NCBI GenBank assembly: GCA_002713145.1
Contig: PAVS01000014.1
Span: forward strand, 62,001 to 126,000
From: Halobacteriovoraceae bacterium
GTDB lineage: Bacteria; Bdellovibrionota; Bacteriovoracia; Bacteriovoracales; Bacteriovoracaceae
Direction: 5' to 3'
Length of the DNA stretch: 64,000 bases
Shown: piece by piece, positions 34,532 through 42,355 of the stretch
Layout of the letters: the number at the start of each line of letters is the position of its first letter
How positions within the stretch are numbered: the first letter of the stretch is position 1
Program-made: the position numbers and the translations under genes
The notes under the pieces: generated by a model
Seen by the model: only the letters and a program-made list of their open reading frames with translations
Database searches by the model: none
What the model was told of the DNA's origin: nothing

Positions 34532-35698
34532 TTATTCAAAGGCCGCGAGTCCTGTGACTTGGCGGCCAATAACTAATCTATGAATATCTTCTGTTCCTTC
34601 ATAGGTATTCACCGTTTCCAGATTCAGCATATGACGAATCACTGGGTACTCATCGATTATTCCATTTGCTCCTAACATATCTCTGGCATCCCGAGCGCAA
34701 TCAAGTGCCATGCGACAGTTATTCATTTTAGCGAGAGACACCATATGATGCCCAAGTTTCCCTTGCTCTTTTAATTTAGATAAATGCAAAAGAAGGGCTT
34801 GCGCCATGGAAATCCCTTGCACCATTTTAGCTAGTTTTGCTTGGGCCAGTTGGTAGCCAGCAAGAGGCTTACTAAAAATTTGTCGCTCGAGTGAATAATT
34901 AAGAGCAGCATCATAACAAGCGTTTGCCGCGCCAACGACTCCCCATGCAATTCCAAAGCGTGCTTGGTTGAGACAGCTCAGCGGTCCTTTGAGTCCTTCA
35001 ATATCAGGAAGAATATTTTCTGCGGGAATTTCACAGTTTTCAAAATGCAGCTCTGCTGTGGGTGAAACACGTAGTGAAAACTTTCCCTTCATCTCACTCA
35101 CTGTAAAACCAGGTGTTCCTTTATCAACGATAAAACCTCGAACCTTACCATCAAGCTTTGCCCAAACCACAGCAAGATCCGCAATGAGACCGTTAGTGAT
35201 CCACATTTTATTTCCGTTGAGAACATAACCTTTATCAGTTTTCTTGGCCGTAGTAATCATACCACCCGGATTGGAACCATAGTCTGGTTCAGTTAAACCA
35301 AAACATCCAATCATTTCACCAGTAGCCATTTTAGGGAGATATTTTTCTTTTTGAGCCTCAGAGCCATAAGTATAAATAGGCCACATACAAAGTGCCCCTT
35401 GCACTGAAACAAAAGAGCGCAATCCCGAATCAGCTCGCTCAATTTCTTGCATGACCAACCCATAAGACACAGTATCAATTCCTGCACAGCCATAACCTTT
35501 TAAGTTGGCACCTAGCAGTCCTAGGCTTCCAATTTTTGGAATAAGATGGTCAGGAAATTTTTCATCACGAAAGGCTTGTTGTAAGGTGGGGAGTACATCA
35601 GTGTCTACAAATTGTCTGACACTATCACGTATGCCTTTTTGTTCCGCCGTGTATTCTGATTCAATATCAATATAATTAAGTGACTCATACTTTGCCAT
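34532..35698 (-). CDS. gcdH: glutaryl-CoA dehydrogenase-type acyl-CoA dehydrogenase
   Basis: A 388-residue flavoprotein of the acyl-CoA dehydrogenase family. The C-terminal NTYEGTEDIHRLVIGRQVTG, with the catalytic Glu, is typical of glutaryl-CoA dehydrogenase, as are IGCFGLTEPDYGSNPG and WITNG. It would convert glutaryl-CoA to crotonyl-CoA in lysine and tryptophan breakdown. The start at 35698 is set by AAGGAG just upstream; the frame extends further but has no better signal. It is divergent from the fused E1 gene, with only about 50 bases between the starts. Confidence 0.88.
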   Translation of the reverse strand: MAKYESLNYIDIESEYTAEQKGIRDSVRQFVDTDVLPTLQQAFRDEKFPDHLIPKIGSLGLLGANLKGYGCAGIDTVSYGLVMQEIERADSGLRSFVSVQGALCMWPIYTYGSEAQKEKYLPKMATGEMIGCFGLTEPDYGSNPGGMITTAKKTDKGYVLNGNKMWITNGLIADLAVVWAKLDGKVRGFIVDKGTPGFTVSEMKGKFSLRVSPTAELHFENCEIPAENILPDIEGLKGPLSCLNQARFGIAWGVVGAANACYDAALNYSLERQIFSKPLAGYQLAQAKLAKMVQGISMAQALLLHLSKLKEQGKLGHHMVSLAKMNNCRMALDCARDARDMLGANGIIDEYPVIRHMLNLETVNTYEGTEDIHRLVIGRQVTGLAAFE

Positions 35699-35749
35699 GG
35701 GGTTTCTCCTTACGTACAATTGTGAGTAGATTAGCACAAGTTGAAAAAT

Positions 35750-37969
35750 ATGCATAATAGAGCTGTTGTCATTGAAGAGAATTTGAAAGCTTGTCTCACA
35801 AATGGTGAGCTGCCCCAGAGCTATGCTCAAGTCAAAGCTAATTTACAAGCCATTTCCGCTGAAAAATTAATAGAAATTTTTGAGTCAGGTATTCTCTCCC
35901 GGATTCTCGATCTTAAAACTCGGGAACTCAGAAATACTGGAGATTCTTTTTACACCATTGGAAGTTCTGGCCATGAGCTTAACGCTGTTTTAGGTCATGT
36001 GCTAAGAGTGGACGATATGGCTTTTCTCCATTATCGAGATGCAGCTTTTATGATTCAACGGTCAAAAGAATTGCCCAGACAAACAATTCTCTATGATATG
36101 CTTTTGTCCTTTGTGGCCAGCAGCCTTGATCCTATTTCTGGGGGAAGGCATAAAGTTTTAGGCTCTAAGGAACTATTTATTCCGCCGCAGACTTCTACTA
36201 TTGCTTCTCATCTCCCTAAGGCGATAGGAGCAGCTCTTTCTATTCCTAGAAACACTGACTTAAAACTTAAAGGTTTCATGAAAAAAGACGGGATTATTAT
36301 GTGCTCTTTTGGGGACGCTTCGCTTAATCACGCTTCAGCGCAAAGTGCCGTGAATACCGCAGGGCTCGTTAGTTTTCAAAATATCCCCTTGCCCCTTTTA
36401 TTCGTCTGCGAAGATAACGGAACGGGGATCTCGGTTAGAACACCGGATGGATGGGTAAAGGCCAATATGCAATTCAAACCCGGGATTAAATATTTTTCCT
36501 GTGATGGATTAAATATCTGTGACACTTATCAAACCGCAAAAGCTGCGAGTGAATATGTCCGCAAAATGAAAAAGCCGGCTTTTCTCCATATTAAACTGGT
36601 AAGGTTACTTGGACATGCAGGAAGTGATATAGAGCTAAATTATCGCACTCAATCTGAAGTAGAGAGTGCTGAAGCAAATGATCCTCTTCTCCATACCGCC
36701 ACTATACTTGTGGAGAACAAATTACTTACCAAAGCTCAAATACTCTCTCTGTATCAACAGCTAAGACAGCGGGTTGATAGAGTGGCCAAAGAAGTCGTGC
36801 CTCTGAGAAAACTAGAAACGGCTCAAGAAATAAAAGCAAGTTTGATTCCTAGTGGAAAATTAAGAGAGACCCAGGTTCCTGTGCAGAAAGAAGTGAGAGA
36901 AAAAAGTTTTGGGCGAGAGTGGAAAAAATTATCAAACAAATGGCAAATGAATAAGCTCATCAATTTTGCGCTGAGAGATATTTTATTGCAGTATCCACAC
37001 TCTCTCATTTTTGGGGAAGATGTCGCTAGAAAAGGTGGGGTTTACAACGTCACCCATGGACTCTCAAAATCATTCTCTCAAAAAAGAGTTTTTAATAGTC
37101 CGTTGGATGAGACAAATATTTTAGGGACCGCTATTGGTTTTGCTCATAATGGTTTTATTCCTATCCCAGAAATTCAATTCTTGGCCTATGTGCATAATGC
37201 TGAAGATCAGATTCGTGGTGAAGCAGCGACATTAAGCTTTTTTTCAAAAGGGCAATTCACGAACCCTATGGTGATTCGAATTGCAGGGCTGGCTTATCAA
37301 AAAGGTTTTGGTGGTCATTTTCATAACGATAATTCCATTACTGTTTTTAGAGATTTACCTGGTGTTGTGCTGGCCTGTCCCTCTAATGGAAGAGATGCTG
37401 TGTTGATGCTTAGAGAGTGTATTAGGCTTGCCCATGAAGAGGGGAGAGTCTGTATTTTTCTAGAACCGATTGCCCTTTATCAAACAAAAGACTTGCTAGA
37501 ACCAGGAGATGAACTTTGGGCTTCATCATATCCGGAAGATACAAAAGAGATGATCCCTTTTGGCGAGATGAATATTGTTGATGAAAAAGATCATGAGCTT
37601 TGTATTGTCAGCTATGGAAACGGTTTTTATATGTCCATGCAAGCAAAGAAAATTTTAGAAAATAAATACAATAAAAAAATTAAAGTGATTGATTTAAGAT
37701 GGCTTACTTTGATTGATCATAAAAAATTAGTATCAGAATTAGAGAAATCTAAAAATGTGTTGGTTGTTGATGAGTGTAGAAAAAGTGGCTCTCTCTCTGA
37801 AGAGATTATGACGGCCATGATTGAAAATGCTACGAAGCTCCCCAAAATGGCTCGGCTCACGGGGGAAGATTGTTTTATCCCCCTCGCTGATGCGGCTAAT
37901 TTGGTTCTCATTCAAACACCAGATATTGTAACGAAAGTGCTTGATATGTTGGGAGCAAGTGATGAATAA
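35750..37969 (+). CDS. fused branched-chain 2-oxoacid dehydrogenase E1 (alpha plus beta)
   Basis: A thiamine-diphosphate E1 with both subunits in one chain. The alpha half (to about residue 380) has GSSGHELNAV and CSFGDASLNHASAQS (thiamine diphosphate-Mg motif). The beta half begins near MNKLINFALRDIL and contains FGEDVARKGGVYNVT and GFIPIPEIQF. It decarboxylates branched-chain 2-oxo acids, feeding iso/anteiso acyl-CoA. A TTG three codons upstream is also possible. No E2 or E3 gene is nearby. It overlaps the FabD-like gene by 8 bases. Confidence 0.87.
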   Translation: MHNRAVVIEENLKACLTNGELPQSYAQVKANLQAISAEKLIEIFESGILSRILDLKTRELRNTGDSFYTIGSSGHELNAVLGHVLRVDDMAFLHYRDAAFMIQRSKELPRQTILYDMLLSFVASSLDPISGGRHKVLGSKELFIPPQTSTIASHLPKAIGAALSIPRNTDLKLKGFMKKDGIIMCSFGDASLNHASAQSAVNTAGLVSFQNIPLPLLFVCEDNGTGISVRTPDGWVKANMQFKPGIKYFSCDGLNICDTYQTAKAASEYVRKMKKPAFLHIKLVRLLGHAGSDIELNYRTQSEVESAEANDPLLHTATILVENKLLTKAQILSLYQQLRQRVDRVAKEVVPLRKLETAQEIKASLIPSGKLRETQVPVQKEVREKSFGREWKKLSNKWQMNKLINFALRDILLQYPHSLIFGEDVARKGGVYNVTHGLSKSFSQKRVFNSPLDETNILGTAIGFAHNGFIPIPEIQFLAYVHNAEDQIRGEAATLSFFSKGQFTNPMVIRIAGLAYQKGFGGHFHNDNSITVFRDLPGVVLACPSNGRDAVLMLRECIRLAHEEGRVCIFLEPIALYQTKDLLEPGDELWASSYPEDTKEMIPFGEMNIVDEKDHELCIVSYGNGFYMSMQAKKILENKYNKKIKVIDLRWLTLIDHKKLVSELEKSKNVLVVDECRKSGSLSEEIMTAMIENATKLPKMARLTGEDCFIPLADAANLVLIQTPDIVTKVLDMLGASDE

Positions 37970-38975
37970 AAAAACAGCTCTCGTCATCTGTCCTGGAAGA
38001 GGAGTTTATAATAGTCCTGAGCTAGGTTATTTAGCTAAGTATCATAAAGACCAAAAAGATTTTATACAAAAGATTGATCAAATGAGAGGCATGGGAGGAG
38101 AAGTCACCGTTTCTGAGCTTGACTCCATGGAAAAATTTAAGCCCTCTATTCATACGAAGGGGGAGAATGCGGCGAGTTTGATATACACCTGCAGTTATTG
38201 CGACTATCAAGCTATGAGTGATCAATATGAGATTGTGGCCGTCACGGGAAATTCGATGGGTTGGTATACGGCACTGGCCTGTGGCGAAGTGCTGGATTAT
38301 GCTGGTAGTTTTCATCTCATCAATACCATGGGAGGGATGCTTAAAGACGGTTTGATTGGTGGTCAAATGATTTACCCTATTGTAAATGAAAATTGGGTGA
38401 GAGACAGAGAGAAAGAAAATTTTGTCAAAAACAAAGTCAATGAGATGGGAGCTTTTATATCCATCGAATTTGGCGGTTATTTAGTTATTGGTGGCGAAGA
38501 CACTGTCTTAAAAAAACTGATGAGCGAGCTTCCAGAGATAGATCGCTTTCCTATGAAACTTTCAGGAAATGGTGCTTTCCATACACCTTTATTCGGTGAG
38601 ATCTCAGCTAAGGCAAAAGAGCTTATAAGTAGAGATAGTTTTCAAAAACCGACACTTCCTCTGATAGATGGACAGGGAAAAATTTGGCAGCCCCTGAGTA
38701 CAGATATCAATGCTCTTTACCATTACACCCTTGAGACCCAAGTTTGTGAGACTTATGATTTTACCAAAGCTGTAGAAGTGGGGCTCAAAGAATTTGCTCC
38801 AGATCACATCATCATTTTAGGCCCGGGAACAACCATGGGGGGAGCTGTGGCCCAAATTTTAATTGAAAATAAATGGAGAGGGCTAAGCTCAAAAACAGAC
38901 TTTGTAACTACTCAAAATGACGAGCCTTTTGTCCTTAGTATGGGGCTGGAGCAGCAAAGAAAGCGAGTCATCTAA
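37962..38975 (+). CDS. FabD-like acyltransferase
   Basis: About 337 residues with an acyltransferase fold like malonyl-CoA:ACP transacylase: PGRGVY near the start, VTGNSMGWYTAL (GxSxG nucleophile Ser) and SGNGAFHTPLF (His). The family moves acyl groups from CoA to ACP or another carrier. ATG 37962 lies inside the end of the E1 gene (ATGAATAA), so it is translationally coupled to a branched-chain acyl-CoA producer. The link to branched-chain lipid or polyketide-like synthesis is inference. Confidence 0.78.
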   Translation: MNKKTALVICPGRGVYNSPELGYLAKYHKDQKDFIQKIDQMRGMGGEVTVSELDSMEKFKPSIHTKGENAASLIYTCSYCDYQAMSDQYEIVAVTGNSMGWYTALACGEVLDYAGSFHLINTMGGMLKDGLIGGQMIYPIVNENWVRDREKENFVKNKVNEMGAFISIEFGGYLVIGGEDTVLKKLMSELPEIDRFPMKLSGNGAFHTPLFGEISAKAKELISRDSFQKPTLPLIDGQGKIWQPLSTDINALYHYTLETQVCETYDFTKAVEVGLKEFAPDHIIILGPGTTMGGAVAQILIENKWRGLSSKTDFVTTQNDEPFVLSMGLEQQRKRVI

Positions 38976-39028
38976 ACTCAAAAAAATCTATTTTTATCCG
39001 ATAAGTTCCTTACGAGGGGATAGCTATT

Positions 39029-40054
39029 TTGAAAATATTCATCATGATTTTTTCACTAATGAGTATCAATATACATGCAGATGAAATATTGTGCTTGCGT
39101 AAAATACAGGTAGAGAATAAAGCTATCGGAGAAGTGAAAAGTCTTTTGCAACTTTTTCAAGCCAGTTGTGAGAGCCAGGTTCAAAATGCTTGTGAGAGTC
39201 TTGATCCCAACATTCCTATCGTTCATACTTATGAAAATGGAACCGTATTATTTAATCCTCGTTATGTGCTCCCCGAAAATCCTCCTCAGCCTATAGCTAA
39301 GATGTTAGATCCAAATCAGATTAATATTGCCAATTATGAAGGTTCACATAATGGAAACTTATTGGCCGATAGTCTGACCACGCCAGCAGGAGAGGGGAAA
39401 ATTACAGTTTTGTTTCATGAGTTAAAATCAATCTTGGTTAAGAGAATAGAGAAATCTCTTGGGGCGAATATAGGGGAGACAAGCTTTTCTCATCTTGAAT
39501 ATATGGGAATTGAAATTTTAGATCGAGAAAGATGTCGACGTCCAAATAGAACTCCTATTGTTGCGAGTATAGATCCACAAAATAATAGATTAGTTATTTG
39601 TCCCTTGATGACCCATTTGAATGCAACAAGTCTCGTGGCTATTTTGGCCCATGAATTAGGTCACGCTATTGACCCTTGCCGCTATAAACTGAGTGAGTCA
39701 GAAAGGGTTCATCATCCTTATCAAAATATACATAATTGTCTTGCTCAAAACCGAAGCAGTGCTAATCAATGCCCACGAGCTATCGAGACCGAAGAGGAAG
39801 AAATCTATGCTGACTTAACGGGAGCAGCACTTGCAGATGAATTTTTGCGAATAGGTCACCCGATTTTAGAGTTTTCATCAGATCATAATCAAAGAATTAT
39901 AGAATTTATGAACTTTAGAATGGTGGGATGTGAAGAACAAATAAACCATGAGTTTTACCAAGGGGAACAAGCGCAAAGCTTATTGAATTGCTCTGATGAA
40001 ACAAATGATGATTCAAGCCTTCCCCCCCATAGACAGTGTAGGATTAATGAATGA
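39029..40054 (+). CDS. exported zinc metalloprotease-like protein
   Basis: A 341-residue protein with a signal peptide (to about residue 18) and the zinc motif ILAHELGHAID; a third ligand may be the Glu in EEEIYADLTGAALADE. At least ten Cys suggest disulfides. TTG at 39029 is chosen because GAGGGG at 39013-39018 is 10 bases upstream; an ATG at 39044 would leave too short a signal peptide. Substrate unknown. It overlaps the following gene by ATGA. Confidence 0.78.
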   Translation: MKIFIMIFSLMSINIHADEILCLRKIQVENKAIGEVKSLLQLFQASCESQVQNACESLDPNIPIVHTYENGTVLFNPRYVLPENPPQPIAKMLDPNQINIANYEGSHNGNLLADSLTTPAGEGKITVLFHELKSILVKRIEKSLGANIGETSFSHLEYMGIEILDRERCRRPNRTPIVASIDPQNNRLVICPLMTHLNATSLVAILAHELGHAIDPCRYKLSESERVHHPYQNIHNCLAQNRSSANQCPRAIETEEEEIYADLTGAALADEFLRIGHPILEFSSDHNQRIIEFMNFRMVGCEEQINHEFYQGEQAQSLLNCSDETNDDSSLPPHRQCRINE

Positions 40055-40422
40055 AAGTTTTAGCAAACTTACTGGTCGCTTTTGTGGCCATTCAACATAT
40101 TGGCTTTATGTTATTAGAGATGTTTTTTTGGACAAAGCCAATCGGTCAAAAAGTTTTTAAGATCACTCCTGAATTTGCGGTGCAGACCCAGGCGCTGGCT
40201 GCCAATCAAGGTCTTTATAATGGATTTTTAGTGGCGGGGCTAATCTGGTCACTGCTGCACTCCAACCCAAGCATGAGTTTTCAGTTAAAGATTTTCTTTC
40301 TCTGCTGTGTAGTGGTGGCAGGAATTTATGGAGCTATGACAGTGAGTAAGGGGATTCTCTTTGTGCAGGCACTACCGGCTTTGCTCGCTCTTATCATTTG
40401 CGTGATGGCTTTTAAAAAGTAA
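40051..40422 (+). CDS. DUF1304-family small membrane protein
   Basis: A 123-residue protein with four membrane segments and the family pattern AIQHIGFMLLEMFFW ... NQGLYNGFLVAGLIW. Function unknown across the family. The ATGA overlap with the metalloprotease gene indicates coupled expression. Confidence 0.82.
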   Translation: MKVLANLLVAFVAIQHIGFMLLEMFFWTKPIGQKVFKITPEFAVQTQALAANQGLYNGFLVAGLIWSLLHSNPSMSFQLKIFFLCCVVVAGIYGAMTVSKGILFVQALPALLALIICVMAFKK

Positions 40423-40431
40423 TTTCTACAA

Positions 40432-40452
40432 CACTGTATATTAATTAGTCAT
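40432..40452 (+). promoter_or_regulatory. putative activator site (UAS) upstream of sigma-54 promoter
   Basis: CACTGTATATTAATTAGTCAT matches the element at 41564-41584 in 15 of 21 positions, including CACTGT, TTAG and CAT. It begins 61 bases before the -24 GG of the sigma-54 promoter, the same distance as the other copy. Confidence 0.5.
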
Positions 40453-40490
40453 TTCTACTTCAATAAACTACCAGAATTGTATTTATTTTT

Positions 40491-40507
40491 CTGGCATGAT
40501 CTTTGCT
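40491..40507 (+). promoter_or_regulatory. sigma-54 promoter (-24/-12)
   Basis: CTGGCATGATCTTTGCT agrees with the sigma-54 consensus YTGGCACGrNNNTTGCW except for T in place of the second C. GG (40493-40494) and GC (40505-40506) are separated by exactly 10 bases. It lies 48 bases before the start at 40539. Confidence 0.8.
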
Positions 40508-40538
40508 TGATAAGAGTCAAAATTATCAGGAGAGAGTT

Positions 40539-41498
40539 ATGAAAAAATCATTATTATGTTCGATGGCAGTTATGTCATTGTCTGTATTTGCTACGAGTCC
40601 TATTTACCCACAAATTGAAGGTGTGGCAGAGATTGATGAAACTATAAGATGTGTAAATAACTTAGAAATATCAGCACAAGTTTCGATGACTCAAAGTATG
40701 CATCTCCAAACACATGTCAGTAATTTAACGGGATATAAAGTTAATAAACTCATAAATGATACTCCTAAAATTAAAGAGCTATCTCAAAAGCTTTCTCAAG
40801 ATTATGGTATCGATGTCGATTTCTCAATATATGGATTAGGTGCTGATACAACAATGGCGATGTTGGAACATGAGAAAAATGAAGAAATCTTTGCACTTTA
40901 TAATGCTGTCAAATCTGAAATAGATAGTGAAAGAAAAAGTGTTATGAAATTGATCAATAGAAATATATATACAAATATGGGAATTGGTTATCCTGGTTAT
41001 GCTGGGTATAACACCAGCTTTACTGGAGGCTTTCCAGGTAATGGTGGCTTTGGTCTCAATATAGGGACATTAGATGTTTACTATGACCTTCATGCAGATG
41101 AAAATGAGAACAATATTGAATTACAGTATAATGCATATTTTAATGACTTTGTCGTTCAATCAGCTGCTGATGCCAATGACGAAATGGAGGGGCAAGCAAC
41201 AGTTTCCTCAGTTATTGATGTTAAGAGTGTGAATTTTGAAATCAAAATGAATAATCCCTATATGAGCGGTAACACAGGTGGATGGGGAAGTTTCAATAAG
41301 TATCAAGTTGTAGACGCTGATACTGGAGAGGAAGTATCTAATACAAACGACCCCTACGAAGTTTGTAGGGCCATTGCCGCTAAAAAATCACGTGTTTTTG
41401 ATGCGAGCATTTCAACCACTGAGCTCACTCCGGAAAAAGATGGAGAATTCATACTTACTGGTGGCGATGCAGCAGGAGCAAGTGTTACTCTAGAATAA
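40539..41498 (+). CDS. exported protein of unknown function under sigma-54
   Basis: A 319-residue protein with a signal peptide (MKKSLLCSMAVMSLSVFA). ATG 40539 follows the SD CAGGAGAG; an in-frame TTG start at 40503 would lie inside the promoter. The middle holds a Gly/Tyr-rich stretch (YPGYAGYNTSFTGGFPGNGGFG) that looks like a flexible or surface segment. The C-terminus is rich in Asp and Thr. Two Cys. No family recognised. It is preceded by a sigma-54 promoter and followed by a strong terminator, so it is a single-gene unit. Confidence 0.75.
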   Translation: MKKSLLCSMAVMSLSVFATSPIYPQIEGVAEIDETIRCVNNLEISAQVSMTQSMHLQTHVSNLTGYKVNKLINDTPKIKELSQKLSQDYGIDVDFSIYGLGADTTMAMLEHEKNEEIFALYNAVKSEIDSERKSVMKLINRNIYTNMGIGYPGYAGYNTSFTGGFPGNGGFGLNIGTLDVYYDLHADENENNIELQYNAYFNDFVVQSAADANDEMEGQATVSSVIDVKSVNFEIKMNNPYMSGNTGGWGSFNKYQVVDADTGEEVSNTNDPYEVCRAIAAKKSRVFDASISTTELTPEKDGEFILTGGDAAGASVTLE

Positions 41499-41523
41499 AT
41501 AAAAAGTCATATAAGTCTTTACG

Positions 41524-41549
41524 AGCCGGCTCTTTAGAGCTGGCTTTTT
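41524..41549 (+). terminator. intrinsic terminator
   Basis: Stem AGCCGGCTC / GAGCTGGCT (one G-U), loop TTTA, then a short T run to 41549. It ends the unit of the 40539 gene, 26 bases after its stop. Confidence 0.85.
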
Positions 41550-41563
41550 CTATAAAAAGTTCA

Positions 41564-41584
41564 CACTGTCTAAATCTTAGACAT
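41564..41584 (+). promoter_or_regulatory. putative activator site (UAS): perfect palindrome upstream of second sigma-54 promoter
   Basis: Contains TGTCTAA ATC TTAGACA (41567-41583), a perfect inverted repeat with 7-base arms. The 21-base element begins 61 bases before the -24 GG (41625), exactly as in the copy at 40432. Confidence 0.6.
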
Positions 41585-41622
41585 AATAATCAATATAACT
41601 TATTGAAAGTATGATCTCTCCC

Positions 41623-41639
41623 TTGGCATAACCCTTGCT
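41623..41639 (+). promoter_or_regulatory. sigma-54 promoter (-24/-12)
   Basis: TTGGCATAACCCTTGCT; GG at 41625-41626 and GC at 41637-41638 are 10 bases apart, with TTGGCA and TTGCT boxes near consensus. It lies 33 bases before the start at 41672. Confidence 0.8.
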
Positions 41640-41671
41640 TTATAAAGCCTATAATTTTTCAAGGGGAATTT

Positions 41672-42247
41672 ATGAAAACATTTTTAAACTTAGCTGTACT
41701 TTTTTTTACTATGAATGCCTTAGCTGACTTTCAATATCGTACCTGTGAAGGTGTAATGCGCATGCAAGAAGGTTTGAATACATCAAATCCTACTTCAACC
41801 GCGAAAGCAGTCAATTTGAGCCTGATGGCAGATGGTACTCAAAACTCTATTACTTTTGCGGGTAAGAACGAAGATGATCAATCTTTTGATTCGCAAATTG
41901 GAGAAATAAGTGAAGATGGAAATTCCATTGTATTTAATCTTGAAGGTGGAGCAAAAGCCGTTATGGAAGTTATAGAAATTAACCAGCAAGGTAATAATGC
42001 AGTTAATGATGTGACTTTATCTTATTATGATAATGATGGTCAGATTATTGTCAGATCAACAGGACTATTAGATTGCAACTATGAACCGGAGTATGCTGAA
42101 GCCTTCGAAAATATTTTTAATAAAAACTTTGGACAACAACCCACTCAAGACTGTACAGCAGGAGTCAATCAAAATGAGATTGAAGCAGTTATTGCTGGAG
42201 CGGAAGCAGCTTCTACTGAAGCAACATCAAATGTAACTCGGGAATAG
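41672..42247 (+). CDS. exported protein of unknown function under sigma-54
   Basis: A 191-residue protein with a signal peptide ending near NALA (about residue 18) and SD AAGGGG. The mature part looks like beta-structure (alternating polar and hydrophobic stretches from 40 to 130) with a Glu/Ala/Thr-rich C-terminus. Three Cys (RTCEG, LLDCNY, QDCTAG). No family recognised. It carries the same promoter and upstream-site arrangement as the preceding exported-protein gene, so the two are probably coregulated. Confidence 0.75.
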   Translation: MKTFLNLAVLFFTMNALADFQYRTCEGVMRMQEGLNTSNPTSTAKAVNLSLMADGTQNSITFAGKNEDDQSFDSQIGEISEDGNSIVFNLEGGAKAVMEVIEINQQGNNAVNDVTLSYYDNDGQIIVRSTGLLDCNYEPEYAEAFENIFNKNFGQQPTQDCTAGVNQNEIEAVIAGAEAASTEATSNVTRE

Positions 42248-42264
42248 TGTCTAAAATTTTGACA
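42248..42264 (+). promoter_or_regulatory. third copy of the TGTCTAA palindrome
   Basis: TGTCTAAAATTTTGACA matches the perfect palindrome at 41567-41583 in 14 of 17 positions. It begins directly after the stop codon of the previous gene and 84 bases before the start at 42332. No sigma-54 promoter is seen at the matching distance. Its right end contains TTGACA, which could be a -35 box. Confidence 0.45.
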
Positions 42265-42309
42265 TATAAATACTACTTAAAAACTTAAAGTTTCTTCAAA
42301 ATAAAATTG

Positions 42310-42355
42310 AATAAGAGATAATAGCATCATTATGAAAAAGTTATTATCTCTTATT
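42310..42355 (+). repeat. 14-base perfect inverted repeat around the start codon
   Basis: AATAAGAGATAATA (42310-42323) and TATTATCTCTTATT (42342-42355) are exact reverse complements. The 18-base loop contains the ATG at 42332. In the mRNA the stem would hold the region upstream of the start and codons 4-8, so it may control translation of the 702-residue protein. Confidence 0.6.

Noticed and set aside
35716-35723. ACAATTGT palindrome between the divergent dehydrogenase and E1 genes
   Set aside because: Only 8 bases and AT-rich; it could be an operator but there is no second copy to support it.
36940-36960. Possible internal start of E1 beta in the fused E1 gene
   Set aside because: The ATG at the domain boundary has no SD at a proper distance, and alpha-beta fusion is a known arrangement.
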